A stretch of 64,000 nucleotides of DNA. Source: Loripinus fragilis. Its lineage: Eukaryota > Mollusca > Bivalvia > Lucinida > Lucinidae. Below the pieces are notes generated by a model. The model worked only from the letters and a program-made list of their open reading frames with translations, was not told where the DNA came from and made no database searches. The stretch covers positions 102,469,845 to 102,533,844 of the forward strand of contig OZ026514.1 in NCBI GenBank assembly GCA_964019695.1, in the 5' to 3' direction. Shown here piece by piece: positions 44,003-55,313 of the stretch; the first letter of the stretch is position 1; each line of letters opens with the position of its first letter. The position numbers were made by a program, and so were the translations under genes.

Positions 44003-45684
44003 GGTGTGGTCAGGTACGCTTCAGGTGTGGTACTGAATTGTATCGATTCCTGATCGTTGCCTTCTTTTGTAATTTAATTGTATATTAGAAAGTAGTAAAC
44101 ACTGTAGACTCGTATGAGAACGCGGCACATCATAAATAAATAAAAAAAATCTGCACGTTTTGCTTATTCTTTATATGGCTGTAAATATCCTCTGCTTCTT
44201 TGTCTGTTGTATATATTGAATTTTCATACATATAAATAAACTCCCATTTGGAACTTCCCATAACATGGTACGAGGAAAACTGATATAATGTTCTCTATAT
44301 ATTTGTAAATCGGGAAATTTTCGCAAGGGTTTTATTTTCATGAAACTTCGCATATAGTTTCGTGAAAATAAAATCTTCGCAAAATGAAGAAATCATTCTG
44401 TCGTTAATCATGCCCTAGTCGCGAATTTTAAACGTCGCAAATATGTCTTTTAATGCCATTCGCGAAAATAAAATTAAGTATCACGTTCTCTGGGAAGATG
44501 ATAGTCGAAATTGTTATATGACTGGAGATAATCCTGTCTCCTGATTGGTCCATTTTTTGCATAAATCTCTATGTCTACCTGAAAACTGGTCTAAATTGGC
44601 CTACAGGTTGATATATAGGATGAAAACCAGCTCAAACTAGTTTCCAGAGGTTAATATTTTTGACAGTTTTCTTTATAACATCCTCTAGAGAGCTAAAATA
44701 GCATGGTGAGTATGAAAATAGCATGGTCGGCATGAAATTGACACCATTTGCTGCTTCATCCAAACAGGTAAATTAAAGATAAACAATATTTTTTGTTCAT
44801 TTTTCTTTGATTAAATAAACGAAATGTAAAAAAGGTGTTTATGATTTGGTGACCTTGACCTAATTTAAGAGGTAACACCGGCACTTTGAAGTGTCTAAAA
44901 TAGGGGTTCCCTGTTCTATAATTTTACCCAGTGGAGGGATTTTGACCAAACCTGCATAGATGCATTGTTGGAAGGGTGGGAAGAGTTGATTTTGGTGACC
45001 TTGACATAATTTTAAGGTCACCCTCCTATAAAGACATTTTAAATCAGCCATTTCTACAGACTATTTTTCGAACCGGTGGTTAAATTTTAACTAAACGTGC
45101 ATGGATATATTGTTAGGAGAGGGTTAATAGTTGTTTAGATTTTGGTGACCCTGATATTATTTTCAAGGTCACACCAGCACTTTGAAATGTCAAATTTTGA
45201 CCAAAATATAGTTTTTGTATGATATCTTTTCAATTGAATAATGTATTCTGGCTAAACTTAATGTATTGTATCATTGTGGCTAAATGTAGAGTTGATATGA
45301 GTTTGACCTTACTTTCAAGATCACCTCATTTCAAGGTAATCATCCTTAAAATTGTAAATTTAGCCTTTTCTGAGCTCTGTCTTCTGAACCAGTGGGATTT
45401 TCTGCGCCAAATTTTAGCTTGCATAGATAAATTGTTTGGAGACAGAAAGAGTTAAATAGATTTTAATGACCGTGACATCATATTCACGGGTACCACTGCA
45501 CTTTTTAATTCCAAATTTTGACCAGAAATGTGTTTGTGCATGCTCTCCTTGAAATAATTGATGGATTATTGTGACACAATAAAGAGCAGTTACAGCATGC
45601 TTGCCAACTCAAATTACGGTTGATAGTTTTCCTCTGAGATAATATAATTTCGTATTATCCAACTTATCGAAGTCAACATTTTAT
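44003..45684. other. intergenic region with a ~155-bp repeat array
   Basis: 44510-44765 is a diverged copy of the 62.89-kb element (GACTGGAGATAATCC, CTGAAAACTGGTCTAAATTG). 44840-45490 holds four or five diverged units with TTGGTGACCTTGACCTAATT and CACCGGCACTTTGAAGTG spaced about 150-160 bases. No gene. Confidence 0.55.
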
Positions 45685-45922
45685 TAGCCGTGACATGTGA
45701 TTTCCAACAATGTGGCAGTTTGACAAATGTAGACTCAGACGAGCCTGTGCAACCTCCTTTTAAGCTTTGAAACTCCAAATGATGTTCAGTCATTAGCTTA
45801 ACACTCATAGGATCTTAAAACGACTAGCAAATGCTCTGATCAGACTGTGCGTATGCGCAGGCTGGTCTGAGCCTTTGCTGGTCGCACCTACCACATTGTT
45901 GAAAATCTTATGCACTGGCTCA
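45685..45922. mobile_element. foldback MITE, 'TGAGCC' family, copy 4
   Basis: AGCCGTGACATGTGATTTCC at the left, AATCTTATGCACTGGCTCA at the right, core GCGTATGCGCAGGCTGGTC. Confidence 0.8.
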
Positions 45923-45980
45923 ATTATTTTTATACTGTTACCAGAGCTCCCACTACTATACTACAGACAGCAGCAAACAA

Positions 45981-46170
45981 TTACAACTCACTGACGGATA
46001 CGATACGACCGTGAACGTTGTTGGATATTGCATCAACTGGTGAATATGGCATTACCGCATATGGAAGTTGTTTGGTTGAATCAAAACTGCTGTCGTCGCC
46101 TCCGTTACGACTGTTTGTAATGCTTAAACAGCTACTCTTTTCACCCAGTCATTTCTACCAGTATTATTGC
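45981..46170 (-). other. short minus-strand open tail between two MITE copies
   Basis: A minus-strand frame ending at TAA (45983-45981) reads STKQLPYAVMPYSPVD, then NNVHGRIVSVSEL, looking like the hydrophilic end of a protein. Upstream the same frame hits a TGA at about 46160. A neighbouring frame just after a TTATTACAG reads VAGTIITTILK. It could be a terminal exon of an unseen minus-strand gene, a decayed one, or chance; a plus-strand frame (46018-46224) overlaps. Confidence 0.25.
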
Positions 46171-46371
46171 TTTAAAATAGTAGTTATTATAGTACCTGCT
46201 ACTCCTGTAATAAATTTACGGTGAGAGTCATATACTTTCTTCCTAAATACCTTAATTTTTCTCTGTAGACGGAGAATGGTCGGCTTAATTGAAATAATGT
46301 AACATAAACGCAAAAATAAAGCTATTACCGGTAACAACCACATGAACCACCGATGCTACTACCACTACAAA

Positions 46372-46604
46372 TGAGCCATGACATGTGATTTCCAACAATG
46401 TGGCATTTTGACAAGTGTAGATTCAGACGACCCTGCGCAGCCTCCTTTTAAGCTTAGACGCTCCAAATGCTGTTTGGTCAGTAACTTAACAATCATAGAA
46501 TATTCAAGCGACTAGCAAAGGCTATGATCAGACTGCGCGTATGCGCAGGCTGATCTTTGTTGGTCGCACAACCCACATTGTTGGAAATCTCCTGTCGCGG
46601 CTCA
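46372..46604. mobile_element. foldback MITE, 'TGAGCC' family, copy 5
   Basis: TGAGCCATGACATGTGATTT and GGAAATCTCCTGTCGCGGCTCA ends; core GCGCGTATGCGCAGGCTGAT. Confidence 0.8.
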
Positions 46605-47043
46605 AATACATTTCAAATAAAACTATAGTCATCGACTAGCTACTACTTATACAAGTGCTAAACTAAATAGTATTTAAAACGGTTCTATTGATCAAGACTT
46701 TTAAATCATCCCTCCGGTTTTATCACTGTATCATATGAGCTTAGATTCTTAAATATTAGCTGATTCACCTGTCCATGGTTTTGTTTCAGTACAGGCTAGA
46801 AACAGTCAAAGTCACAAGAAATGCGTCGCCTATTAATAATACTATAAAACATTGTCCTAGTTCATCACATTTGATTATATCCATATTCGTTTGGAGAAAA
46901 AATGGATAAACTGTAATCAGTACTGTCCGTCCGTGCGTCCGTTTTTCTTGTAACTCGAACTCCTCTTTCATTTTGCCAGAGAGTGCTGATGTTTGGCTTA
47001 TTCACGGGGTACAGCAGTTCAGCGTTAAGTGTATTTCAGCTGA

Positions 47044-47390
47044 TCAGCAAGTTGCTTGTTTGTTTGTTTGTTTCTTTACGTCCCATGTCAACAGCTATGG
47101 TCATTGCGGGACGGTCAGTTAACTTAACCACACTTTTTCCTGGGCAGGCTTGAGCAAGCGGTTAACCAGTAATTTGTGCACATACTTTCGCTTGTAACTG
47201 ACAACAACCCTTCTTGAATAAATCAGCGGAAGGGAGGAGAATGACCGTAGAAATTATTTCATGATCAATCTCGACGAAAGTATGGTACCGGGCCGGGATC
47301 GAACTCGCGACCCCTGGATCTGCAGTCAGACACGCATCTGTAGCCAGACACGCTACCGACTGCGCTACGCGGCCCGGTCAGCAAGTTGCT
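47044..47390 (-). mobile_element. tRNA-derived SINE with 13-bp target-site duplication
   Basis: Minus-strand SINE: tRNA-like head near 47377-47285 (GCGTAGCGCAGTCGGTAGCG, box B GCGAGTTCGATCCCGGCCC), body with AAGCGAAAGTATGTGC, 3' end GGGACGTAAAGAAACAAAC. It is flanked by identical TCAGCAAGTTGCT at 47044-47056 and 47378-47390. The duplicated A box stretch (GTGTCTGGCTACAGATGCG then GTGTCTGACTGCAG) is an internal duplication. Perfect TSDs indicate a fairly recent insertion. Confidence 0.92.
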
Positions 47391-47629
47391 GAATTCAGCA
47401 GAAAATTCAGCGTTTTAGCGTTTTAGGATGACCCTTAATAGGTCAGCAAACATTTTTAAATCAAACTTTTGCATGAAAAAAGTAAAAAAGAAATCCTTAA
47501 TAATTTAAAAATAGGATTTAATAACCCAAAAAGTTTCAGGAAAGGGGTCTCAAAATATAAGGGTCGTTTTGATAACCGGAAACAAGATTTTTTTGCCTAA
47601 TATAAATAAAGTTTACTTTGCTGACTCTA

Positions 47630-47990
47630 GAAGAACATTCATCTGTGATAAAAGTACATTTTAAAGGGCAGTGCAGCGCAGACACCAACGTGTCGGATTG
47701 CAGATACGTGTCTGATTGCAGATCCAGATGCCGCGAGGTTGTTCTCGACCTGGTTCCATGCTTTCTCGGAGATTCGATCATAAAATAATTTCTACAGCCA
47801 TTCACTGCCTCCCTTCCACTCATTCAAGAAGGGTTGTTGTCAGTTAAAAGCGAACGTATGTGCACGAAATACTGGTAAGCTTGCCAAGGAGAAAAAAAGG
47901 TGGTTAGATGAACTGACCGTCTCGACATCATCATAGCTGTTGATTGGGACGTTAAGCATCAAACCAAACACACACACTAAAGTAACTTTG
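47630..47990 (+). mobile_element. older copy of the same SINE, opposite orientation
   Basis: GATACGTGTCTGATTGCAGA, TTCAAGAAGGGTTGTTGTCA, GCGAACGTATGTGCACG and GATTGGGACGTTAAGCATCA match the 47.04-47.39 kb SINE on the other strand with many differences. The pair forms an inverted arrangement about 250 bases apart. Confidence 0.75.
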
Positions 47991-48114
47991 TCCCCTGAGC
48001 AATTTTGCATGAAAATGCAAATGGGTCTTTGGTAAGCTATTTTTATAATTTTGGTTCTTGATGATGCTTTAGTTCATGAACAAGAACAAAATTTTATCAG
48101 GGGAAGGGAAAAAT

Positions 48115-48205
48115 CTGACAGGGGGAGGGAAGTGGGGGTGATGGGGGAGGGAAGTGGGGGGAGAGGGGGAGGGAAGTGGGGGGAAAGGGGGAGGGAAGTG
48201 GGAAA
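48115..48205 (+). repeat. purine-rich GGGAAGTGGGGG repeat
   Basis: Irregular units of GGGAGGGAAGTGGGGG forming an almost pure purine strand of about 90 bases. Reading frames across it are low-complexity artefacts. Confidence 0.8.
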
Positions 48206-48875
48206 TGGGTACCCCCTGTCCACCCCTTCTTATATTGACTGCATTCTCACGGTATATAGTCGCAAAGGAGCCTATCCGTTCAAATCTACTTTTCCTGAGC
48301 CCTATCCGCTCCAGAAAGGGAGTCTATTCGCTAAAAAACAATCTTAATGAGACATAGTGACATCAAAAGGTAAGTAAAATAATGAATTTCATTAATTGCT
48401 TAATTGCATGAAGAAAATAACAATGCAACGGAACAACATAGAAGCTATGAGACAAAAATCAAACAGCCACACGTTCGTCGATGGTGCAGATCTTTCATAA
48501 TGCGACACACTCTTCATTGCGGCGGCGTCCACAGACGATTACACAAAAAGAAAACAAACTTTTCCAACAGTTTGGGCTGTTCTCGCATTTTTTTTAGGTA
48601 TATTGTAAAGAATATATGTGGAATATGACTTATGCATTTCACAGACCGAATTATACGTTATTTTCCTCTATAAATAGCACGGAAATGAAAATAATCTGGC
48701 TAGTGATCCTATTTGTCTTTGGCAAAGGATCCTATATATGCATATCAACAAGTATTTTTTTTCAAACGCCGCTTATCATACCGCGTGGCCGAGTGGTTGG
48801 CGGTTTCATGCGCGGATCCAGGCATTTTTGCCATGGGGGGACCAGGCCCAACTGCCAAAAAAACAGCTCTGACAA

Positions 48876-48877
48876 CG

Positions 48878-48926
<49 letters not shown>

Positions 48927-48965
48927 TTAATATTATTATTATTATTATTATTATTATTAGTATTA

Positions 48966-49021
<56 letters not shown>

Positions 49022-49022
49022 T
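48876..49022 (+). repeat. (ATT)n microsatellite
   Basis: About 145 bases of TTA repeat with a few interruptions. It accounts for the poly-Ile and poly-Tyr frames here. Confidence 0.95.
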
Positions 49023-49559
49023 TAAGTCCTCAACTTATTTACAGTTTCACAGTGGTTTATCAATGGTTTATTTCAAAGTAAACTATAATTTTCGAAGATT
49101 TCAGAGGGGGTCCAACAAATTCCGGGGGAGTTATCCAACTTTTTTAAGGGGGGGGTGGGGGTCAAAATGCTCATTTCTATTTAAACGCATAGAACTTGTG
49201 ATTTTCCAGGGTGGTTCGGACCCCCTATCCCCCCTCTGGTTCCATACATGGGTTTTCTTTCACGGGAAATCAACAGCTCTGTTTGAAAATTTGAAACTGT
49301 TAAGCGACCGGTAAGCATTTCTAACTTCATATTACGTGGTTCCAGATTCGAATATCGCTGAACTGGAAGTGAAATTCTTCCAGAGCCTTAAAACGCTACA
49401 TTGCACCAAGTTGGTACTTACATCGTAAATAATCTGATATTAGCTCAGATTTAGTGTCCCTCTTCTCCCTGTGTCTTGTTTTTGGCGGCTAGGCTCCTTT
49501 ACTGGAGCGGATAGGGCTCAGGAAAAGCAGTTTTGAATGGATTGGTTCGTTTGCGTCTA

Positions 49560-50111
49560 TATACCGTGATTGTTGCACGTTGACCTGATAAACGTTGCCT
49601 ATCTCAGGCATGTACCTTTATCAGGTCATCACATGTGACGCTGCACTTTTTGAATGACGTCATCAATGACGTTTAATCGACACGGAAAGTGATAATTACG
49701 TCATAATCGCTAGTTTGAAGAGTGAATCAACTTGTTAACTGATAAATATAATACCAGGTTTGCATCTTTTGATATCAAGTTGACCAGGCTTGGCTTTGAG
49801 AACACATGTTGAATCGCTCGGCAAGCCTCATGATTCAAAAAGCGTTCTGGAAGCCTTGCCTGGTAAACTTGATATCAAAAGACACTCACCTAGTATTCTC
49901 TATTTATCAGTTACCTCTCATATTAGCTGCATTGTTGCACGTTGACCTGATAAACGTTTGCTATCTCATGGCATGTGTCTCTATCAGGTCATGATGACGG
50001 TGCACCTATTGATTGACGTCGCCATTGACGCTGAATAAACACAAAAAATCGACAATTACGTCATAATCGCTGGTTTGAAGATTGAGCCAATGGGTAAACT
50101 GGTAAATATAC
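49560..50111 (+). repeat. direct repeat pair flanking an inverted repeat
   Basis: 49563-49751 and 49931-50111 share GTTGCACGTTGACCTGATAA, ATTACGTCATAATCGCT and GGTAAATATA-like ends. Between them CTTTTGATATCAAGTTGACC and GGTAAACTTGATATCAAAAG face each other. A third partial copy is at 50636-50720. No coding signal. Confidence 0.7.
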
Positions 50112-50720
50112 TGAAGCTAAGTTCTAATCGGTCACCTTACATTTTCACGCTAGTTCAGAAAGTGAAATATAGGGTATACAAAATTCATGCTTTTTTAAAT
50201 GAAGCGATACTGGATTGATCAAGTTCTGCTGTATTTGGCCTACAGTATTCAAATAAAATTTAGTGCATTTAACAATTTTACCTGGAGCTACTGGTGAATT
50301 TAAAAAATCTCGAAAAAAATGATAAATGCAACATTTTTAAAAATGCATAAAAGCCTATCATAAGCAAAATTTCAATTGTTTGGTTTTTTCAAGTCGGACA
50401 GAGCAGTTTGTAACCACCTAAGCGTCAATTTTATATATAAAAAACTACTTTCAAACCATTTTTTCTTAAAAAAAGTCTGTTTTTGCATTTAAACCCCAAA
50501 AACTTTGAAGTAAAAGAAAACTGCACACATATAGGCAAAAATCATCTCAATTTTATTAGCGTTTGGTCAGAAATGATGTGTTTGAAAAGTGCCCAACTAG
50601 AAATTGGTTTAAGTTTAGAATACTAGGTTTTCGTTTTTTGATATCAAGTTTACCAGGCTTGGCTTCGAGTACGCATGTTGAATCGCTTGGCAGCCCTGGG
50701 CTTCAATAAGCATTCTCTAA

Positions 50721-51820
50721 GCAAATGCTTGGATGGTTTCTGGTTTGTGTAATCTGTAACTCAAGCAGTTTTCATTCTGGTAAACTTTATCTCATACATA
50801 TTGATACAACAAATATTCTGGTGAAGAGCGAGCATTTAAATGTTTAATTTTTCATATTTTCGCCACAGAAAGAAATACAAACACAGTCGTTGTTGAAATG
50901 CATTAAGTAAGATATTAATACACATACTTCCCTTTTCGTCTGCTATATTTAACAATAACTGCTTCTAATTCTTGTCACTATTATTACTGAAGTCCATATT
51001 GTCTCTCCTATATTCCAGGATTTCCATATTCCGCCGGTCTTCACCGCAGTATCGTTTCTTGTCTCTCTGTAGATTGGTCTCCCTTTAAAAGCTTGTCAGC
51101 ATATTAATGGTATATATGCGTAATGGAAGTAGAGCTTTATGAACGAGGGGAACCAAACTAGTCTCTCTGTTTTATCCTGCAGTTCTGTTTAGTTCATCTT
51201 TTTATTATGCCCTTGGTTACTTACGTTACTAACGGGTTTTTTTCATCTTGCTGCATTTCACCTGGGTCTTCACTATTTTTAGGGGTTTCCAGTATACAAA
51301 GGGTTAATCCATTTTCGAACAATCAAAGCAAACACGTGTTTTAAGTGACATATCTTTAATACACAAGTTAGATCTTACATTTATTTTTAACTTACAATAG
51401 TACATCAGACATTTCGACATATCACAGCAATATCACCATTTGGGCCAGCACACACGATTTTGATATTTATCACATTTGTGCAAAACCCTCATGCTGACAT
51501 ATTAAGCAGAACTAAGCAGAGCTAGAAGTCTAAGATTTAGTCTGAGTCTTACTCAACATCCATGCTTTGATTATTCTAGCAGCAAATGCTCTGAAGAGTC
51601 TGTGCCTTCGCTGCTCGAAAACATGATAAGTACCAAAGTTATATCACAGCTATATCAGACTTGTAAATAATATTCAAAATATGAAGACACAAAACACACA
51701 GCACATAAATTATTTACTGTCCTGCCAGCCTACAATTGTAAACAAAATATTTCGTCAATGTCACTTTTGGTTGGCACTGCAGTAGTTGTTTGCAACTTCA
51801 TTACTATTAATATGCAAGTA
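50721..51820. other. unassigned intergenic stretch
   Basis: AT-rich with no recognised gene; 51718-51790 is a fragment of the GACAGT MITE family (AATGTCACTTTTGGTTGGCA). Confidence 0.45.
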
Positions 51821-51824
51821 TTTA

Positions 51825-52036
51825 AGGGAATGTGCTCAGTTGGTAGAGCGTTAAACTGAGGATCGAAGCGTTGCTGGTTTAAGACTCACCAGTCACTGTG
51901 TTGTGTCATTGAGCAAGACACTTAATCCGCTTCTTGGTACTGTTTCAACCAAGGAAGACAGGAAAATGTCCTGACATGACTGAAAAATTGTTGAATGGGA
52001 CATAAAGCATCAACACAAACAAACAAACAAACATTT
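51825..52036 (+). mobile_element. tRNA-derived SINE, copy 1
   Basis: Head GTGCTCAGTTGGTAGAGCG (box A), degraded box B (GGTTTAAGACTCACC), then GTGTTGTGTCATTGAGCAAG, CACTTAATCC and GGGACATAAAGCATCA with an AAAC tail. Same family as the next SINE. Confidence 0.85.
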
Positions 52037-52122
52037 AGGTTACTGTTGTCGAGAAATGTGTTTGATAATGATAAATGAATAGTTTTGAGACAAAATGCAT
52101 ACATATGATATTCCATAAATTA

Positions 52123-52349
52123 ACACAAATATCCGGGAGCGCAGTGTATCAGTGGTAGAGTGCTTGAGTCGAGACCGAAGGGCCGCGGGTTCGAGCCTCA
52201 CCGGCGTCGCTGTGTTGTGTCCTTGAGCAAGAACATTAATCCTAACTTAGTACTGGTTCAACCCAGGAAGATCCGTTCCTTTTATAACTGAAAGATTGTT
52301 GATGGGACGTAAAGAATCAAATCAAACAAACAAACAAACACAAATATCC
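52123..52349 (+). mobile_element. tRNA-derived SINE, copy 2, with 12-bp target-site duplication
   Basis: Head GGGAGCGCAGTGTATCAGTG and GGTTCGAGCCTCACC, centre GTGTTGTGTCCTTGAGCAAG, end GATGGGACGTAAAGAATCAA plus CAAA tail. Flanked by ACACAAATATCC at 52123-52134 and 52338-52349, though the right copy partly overlaps the tail. Confidence 0.87.
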
Positions 52350-52584
52350 TCGCTATTAATTTGTCTTAGACTTAATATACAGCATGTTTTGATGTTAGTT
52401 CATCAACTATTAGCTACACTGTAAGGATTTCTGTATTGATATTGACTTGAGGTCAACATTATTTGGTCCCAGGTCAGCTGTATTAAGCTGAGGTCAAATC
52501 AGTATAACACAAGACTTAGTGTTATATATTTAACAAATATTGAATAAAATGTCATTAATCAATCATATTTGCCCAGTTACGTTC

Positions 52585-52625
52585 TGTTGAAGTTTAGGCT
52601 TATTAAAGGGTACAGCCAAGTCCTG
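52585..52625 (-). pseudogene. truncated copy of LRRC74-like exon (55228-55313)
   Basis: The first ~39 bases of the exon (DLAVPFNKPKLQ) plus the acceptor AG are repeated exactly, after which both sides diverge: the pyrimidine tract is gone (GTATGGACAG) and the 3' half is missing. Lies 2.6 kb downstream of the real exon in the direction of transcription. Confidence 0.85.
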
Positions 52626-52971
52626 TCCATACTTTAATTATTGGCGTAGCTCCCATTACGCAGTTACGCACGTTCGTAATGGAAATAGTACTTATTCAAG
52701 GGAGGTCACCTAATAGGGTAAGTGATTTCCCATACCATAAGGAACTGCTCTTAGAGGAAAGAATTCTCTCCCTTTGGGAGCCAATTCTTTCCTTTATGAG
52801 AAGTTCCAATTTTGAAAAGGGACGCAATTGAAGAGAATCTTTGCTTGTTCCAGTAGTCTCCCTTTGATGTACGAAACTTTTTAGTGTTCTGGCTACGCCA
52901 TTGTTAGTTATGTCAAACCACACAAAGCTCTAGATATTTGCCTATTCAAAAATGCAATAGAGATGTGCAGC

Positions 52972-53215
52972 CCTTAACCCTTAAAGCGCCAATCACAACA
53001 CAGTCTCCTGCTCTTGTCATCTGTTGAAATGTTTAAACCCCGCTTGGTCAAACAGTGTAAGCCAAAATCAGACTGATCTGTGATATGGGGCCGCACTGTT
53101 TGCCTTTATAATTACATGAGTCAATAAAGTCAGTAAATATATGCAGCAGACAGTTTCGATAGAAGCCATATTCAGATGCATTTATTGCAGGCACTTATGG
53201 CGTTAATAAGAATAA
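52972..53215. mobile_element. diverged MITE related to the 'AAGCGCC' family
   Basis: Left end CCCTTAACCCTTAAAGCGCC; interior resembles 3075-3272 (CGCTTGGTCAAACAGTGTAA). The right end GGCACTTATGGCGTTAA is degraded. Confidence 0.5.
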
Positions 53216-53436
53216 CAGCTTTATTGTCTTGAGATATGACTTTCTTTTCCCATTTTTGTGACAATTTTTATTATATTCCTATGTATTATTATTATCATTA
53301 TTATTATTTGAAATAATTTCATTGGAGGTAGGATTATGTCTTTGATCTTCTGATCTGTCTCTGTTGACTTTTTGCAATTGTTCCTCTCTTTGTTTGATAA
53401 AATCACTGAAAGAAAAGAAATATACAAAAACAGGTC

Positions 53437-53652
53437 CAGAGGTTATAAAACTTTTTCATGCTCAATGCAGCTGAGCACGAAATTTATCCTGCTCATAAAT
53501 GTTAAAATGCAATTAATTGTTGGCAATTTAACATTTATAAGCAAAATAAATACAACATCTGAGAGACATAAAGCAAGAAACTTCTTTATTTGTTGGTATT
53601 TCAGTTTTTATGAGCTATTTAAATTTTGTGCTCAGTTCAGACTTTTATAACC
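53437..53652. mobile_element. MITE with AGGTTATAAAACTTTTT termini, copy 2
   Basis: AGAGGTTATAAAACTTTTTC to GACTTTTATAACC with the inner TTAACATTTATAAGCA pair, as at 16425-16655. Confidence 0.8.
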
Positions 53653-53789
53653 GCGGGACCAGGTATTTCAGCCTGACACTGAAACTTAGCATGATTATTT
53701 TCACTATGTTTGTTTTGTTTGTTTGTTGTTTTTTTTGTTTTTGTTTTTTTTTTTGGGGGGGGGGGCTACTGACCAATTTTATTACAGAC

Positions 53790-54150
53790 GGTTAACATAA
53801 CCACACTTTTCCTTGCCGGCAAGCTCAGACTTAGCGGTTTACCAGTACTTCATGCACATACTTTCGCTTGTAACAGACCATTGCCCTTCATAAGGACCGT
53901 AGGAAATATTTGATCAGTCTCCACAAAACTATGGAGCTGGACTGGCCTGGGCACTTACTCACGACCCCTGGATCAGCAATCAGACTTTGTGTCCTTTCTA
54001 GTTTTGCAATCATCTTGAAGAGGAAGAGAGAGCAAGTAGCTTTGCTTTTATTGTCTTACGGATGTATTGATACTGTAAATATTCTGGGACTCTTCCTCAC
54101 GGTGCCGTTGGTTTGTTGTGGTATTTCCTGATCATACTCACTTACTTTTT
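53790..54150 (-). mobile_element. SINE fragment of the 47-kb family plus another repeat
   Basis: CATACTTTCGCTTGTAACAG and CTCACGACCCCTGGATCAGC match the minus-strand SINE at 47.1-47.3 kb. The adjoining CAATCATCTTGAAGAGGAAG, TCTTCCTCACGGTGCC and TATTTCCTGATCATACTCAC recur at 56.2, 57.23 and 60.1-60.5 kb. Confidence 0.6.
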
Positions 54151-54519
54151 GCTACTGATTGCTTAAGAGGGGCTTGGCACAGCACAGTTATGATATAAAA
54201 TAGTATTTGTAAACTTACCTAGTTTGATATCTACTGTGTATTTAAACAATAAATGCTCTAGAAAATGGGATTTCTGGACTAATCGCATATGCTTAAAATC
54301 CTCCAATAAATGCCCATACATTGCGCAAAAGTGCATGCTTGTCTAGCTATTTTGGGTCACCTAATTAGTGACAAGCATAGCAGATAGATAAAAGCATTCT
54401 TTATACATTTTTAAAAACAAAAGACATATGCAGTTAAATCCCATGCGCACTATTTCTGCTTCGGATGACTCAGAAATAATTTATCTATTCTCTGTGCACG
54501 ATTAATGTGAGCGGCGAAC

Positions 54520-54605
54520 GAGCTGGCCTCCTAGCCTAGTGGTTCGCGTGTCGGACTATAGAACAGGCAGACTAGGGTCGATTCCCTGGTGGACACATAT
54601 TTTAC
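54520..54605 (+). mobile_element. tRNA-like SINE head
   Basis: CTGGCCTCCTAGCCTAGTGG (box A) and GGGTCGATTCCCTGG (box B), 35 bases apart. No convincing acceptor stem. Confidence 0.45.
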
Positions 54606-55227
54606 AGTGTTGTTTGTTTTTTTCTTTTTAGCGTTATCATACTGAATTACTTCATACTTACTTCATAATTGTTATATGGAATTATAAAAATGATAAAAGT
54701 GTTCACTTCTTTACGTTTTTCTTTTAATTCTGCAGAGAATCAGTGGGGTGGGGGTAAATTTGGCCCTGCTGAAAGATTATTAGCACGGCGTCCCCCATTT
54801 TTTTTCTAAAAGGTATTATTATGGTTCATGACATGAAAGCAAAATTTTAAGATTTTCAATGCCAGTGTTTTGGTGAATTATCAAAATATATCATACAGCA
54901 TGGTATAATAAATACATTTTTACATTTTCTTTAAGGCTTGAGGTCATAAGCAATAATTAAAATAAAGAAGCTGGGCGAAGATAACATTTATTTTAGCTTG
55001 ATGTTTAGGACTTTGGTTATCCTTTTGTTTGTTCAGAAAATTGGTCAGAGGCTGAAAATTTGCACATCAGTCGTGAAATTGTGAAAAATTTAGCTCTCTG
55101 ACATATCCTTTATATTTCATAAATGGACAGTTCATGCATAAAACAAGCAGAATGCAAAGTATTGAAGAGATTTCAATGAGGGAAGTATTTAGTAGCATAT
55201 GTCCTTAAAGTAACTGCATATATTTAC

Positions 55228-55313
55228 CCGAAATATATTCGTCCAGCCTGATCATCAGCTAACCTTGTTACAGCTTCTTGAAGTTTAGGCTTATTAAAGG
55301 GTACAGCCAAGTC
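55228..55313 (-). CDS. LRRC74-like exon, EF-hand-like part
   Basis: 86 bp between GTGTTTCAG and GTAAAT. It reads DLAVPFNKPKLQEAVTRLAD then DQAGRIYF, ending with two bases of a Gly codon. The next exon should lie at lower coordinates; I could not identify it. A 5' fragment of this exon is duplicated at 52.6 kb. Confidence 0.8.

Noticed and set aside
47285..47377. Possible tRNA gene on the minus strand
   Set aside because: A and B boxes present, but the stem region is duplicated and the segment is the head of a SINE bounded by TSDs.
48616..49081. Frames with poly-Tyr or poly-Ile
   Set aside because: Translation of the (ATT)n microsatellite.
49320..49440. Possible minus-strand exon before a GTAAGT (reading KTRHREKRDTKSEL)
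   Set aside because: Acceptor lacks a pyrimidine tract and the upstream part is a repeat also found at 48.25-48.31 kb; not in support of the LRRC74-like 3' end.
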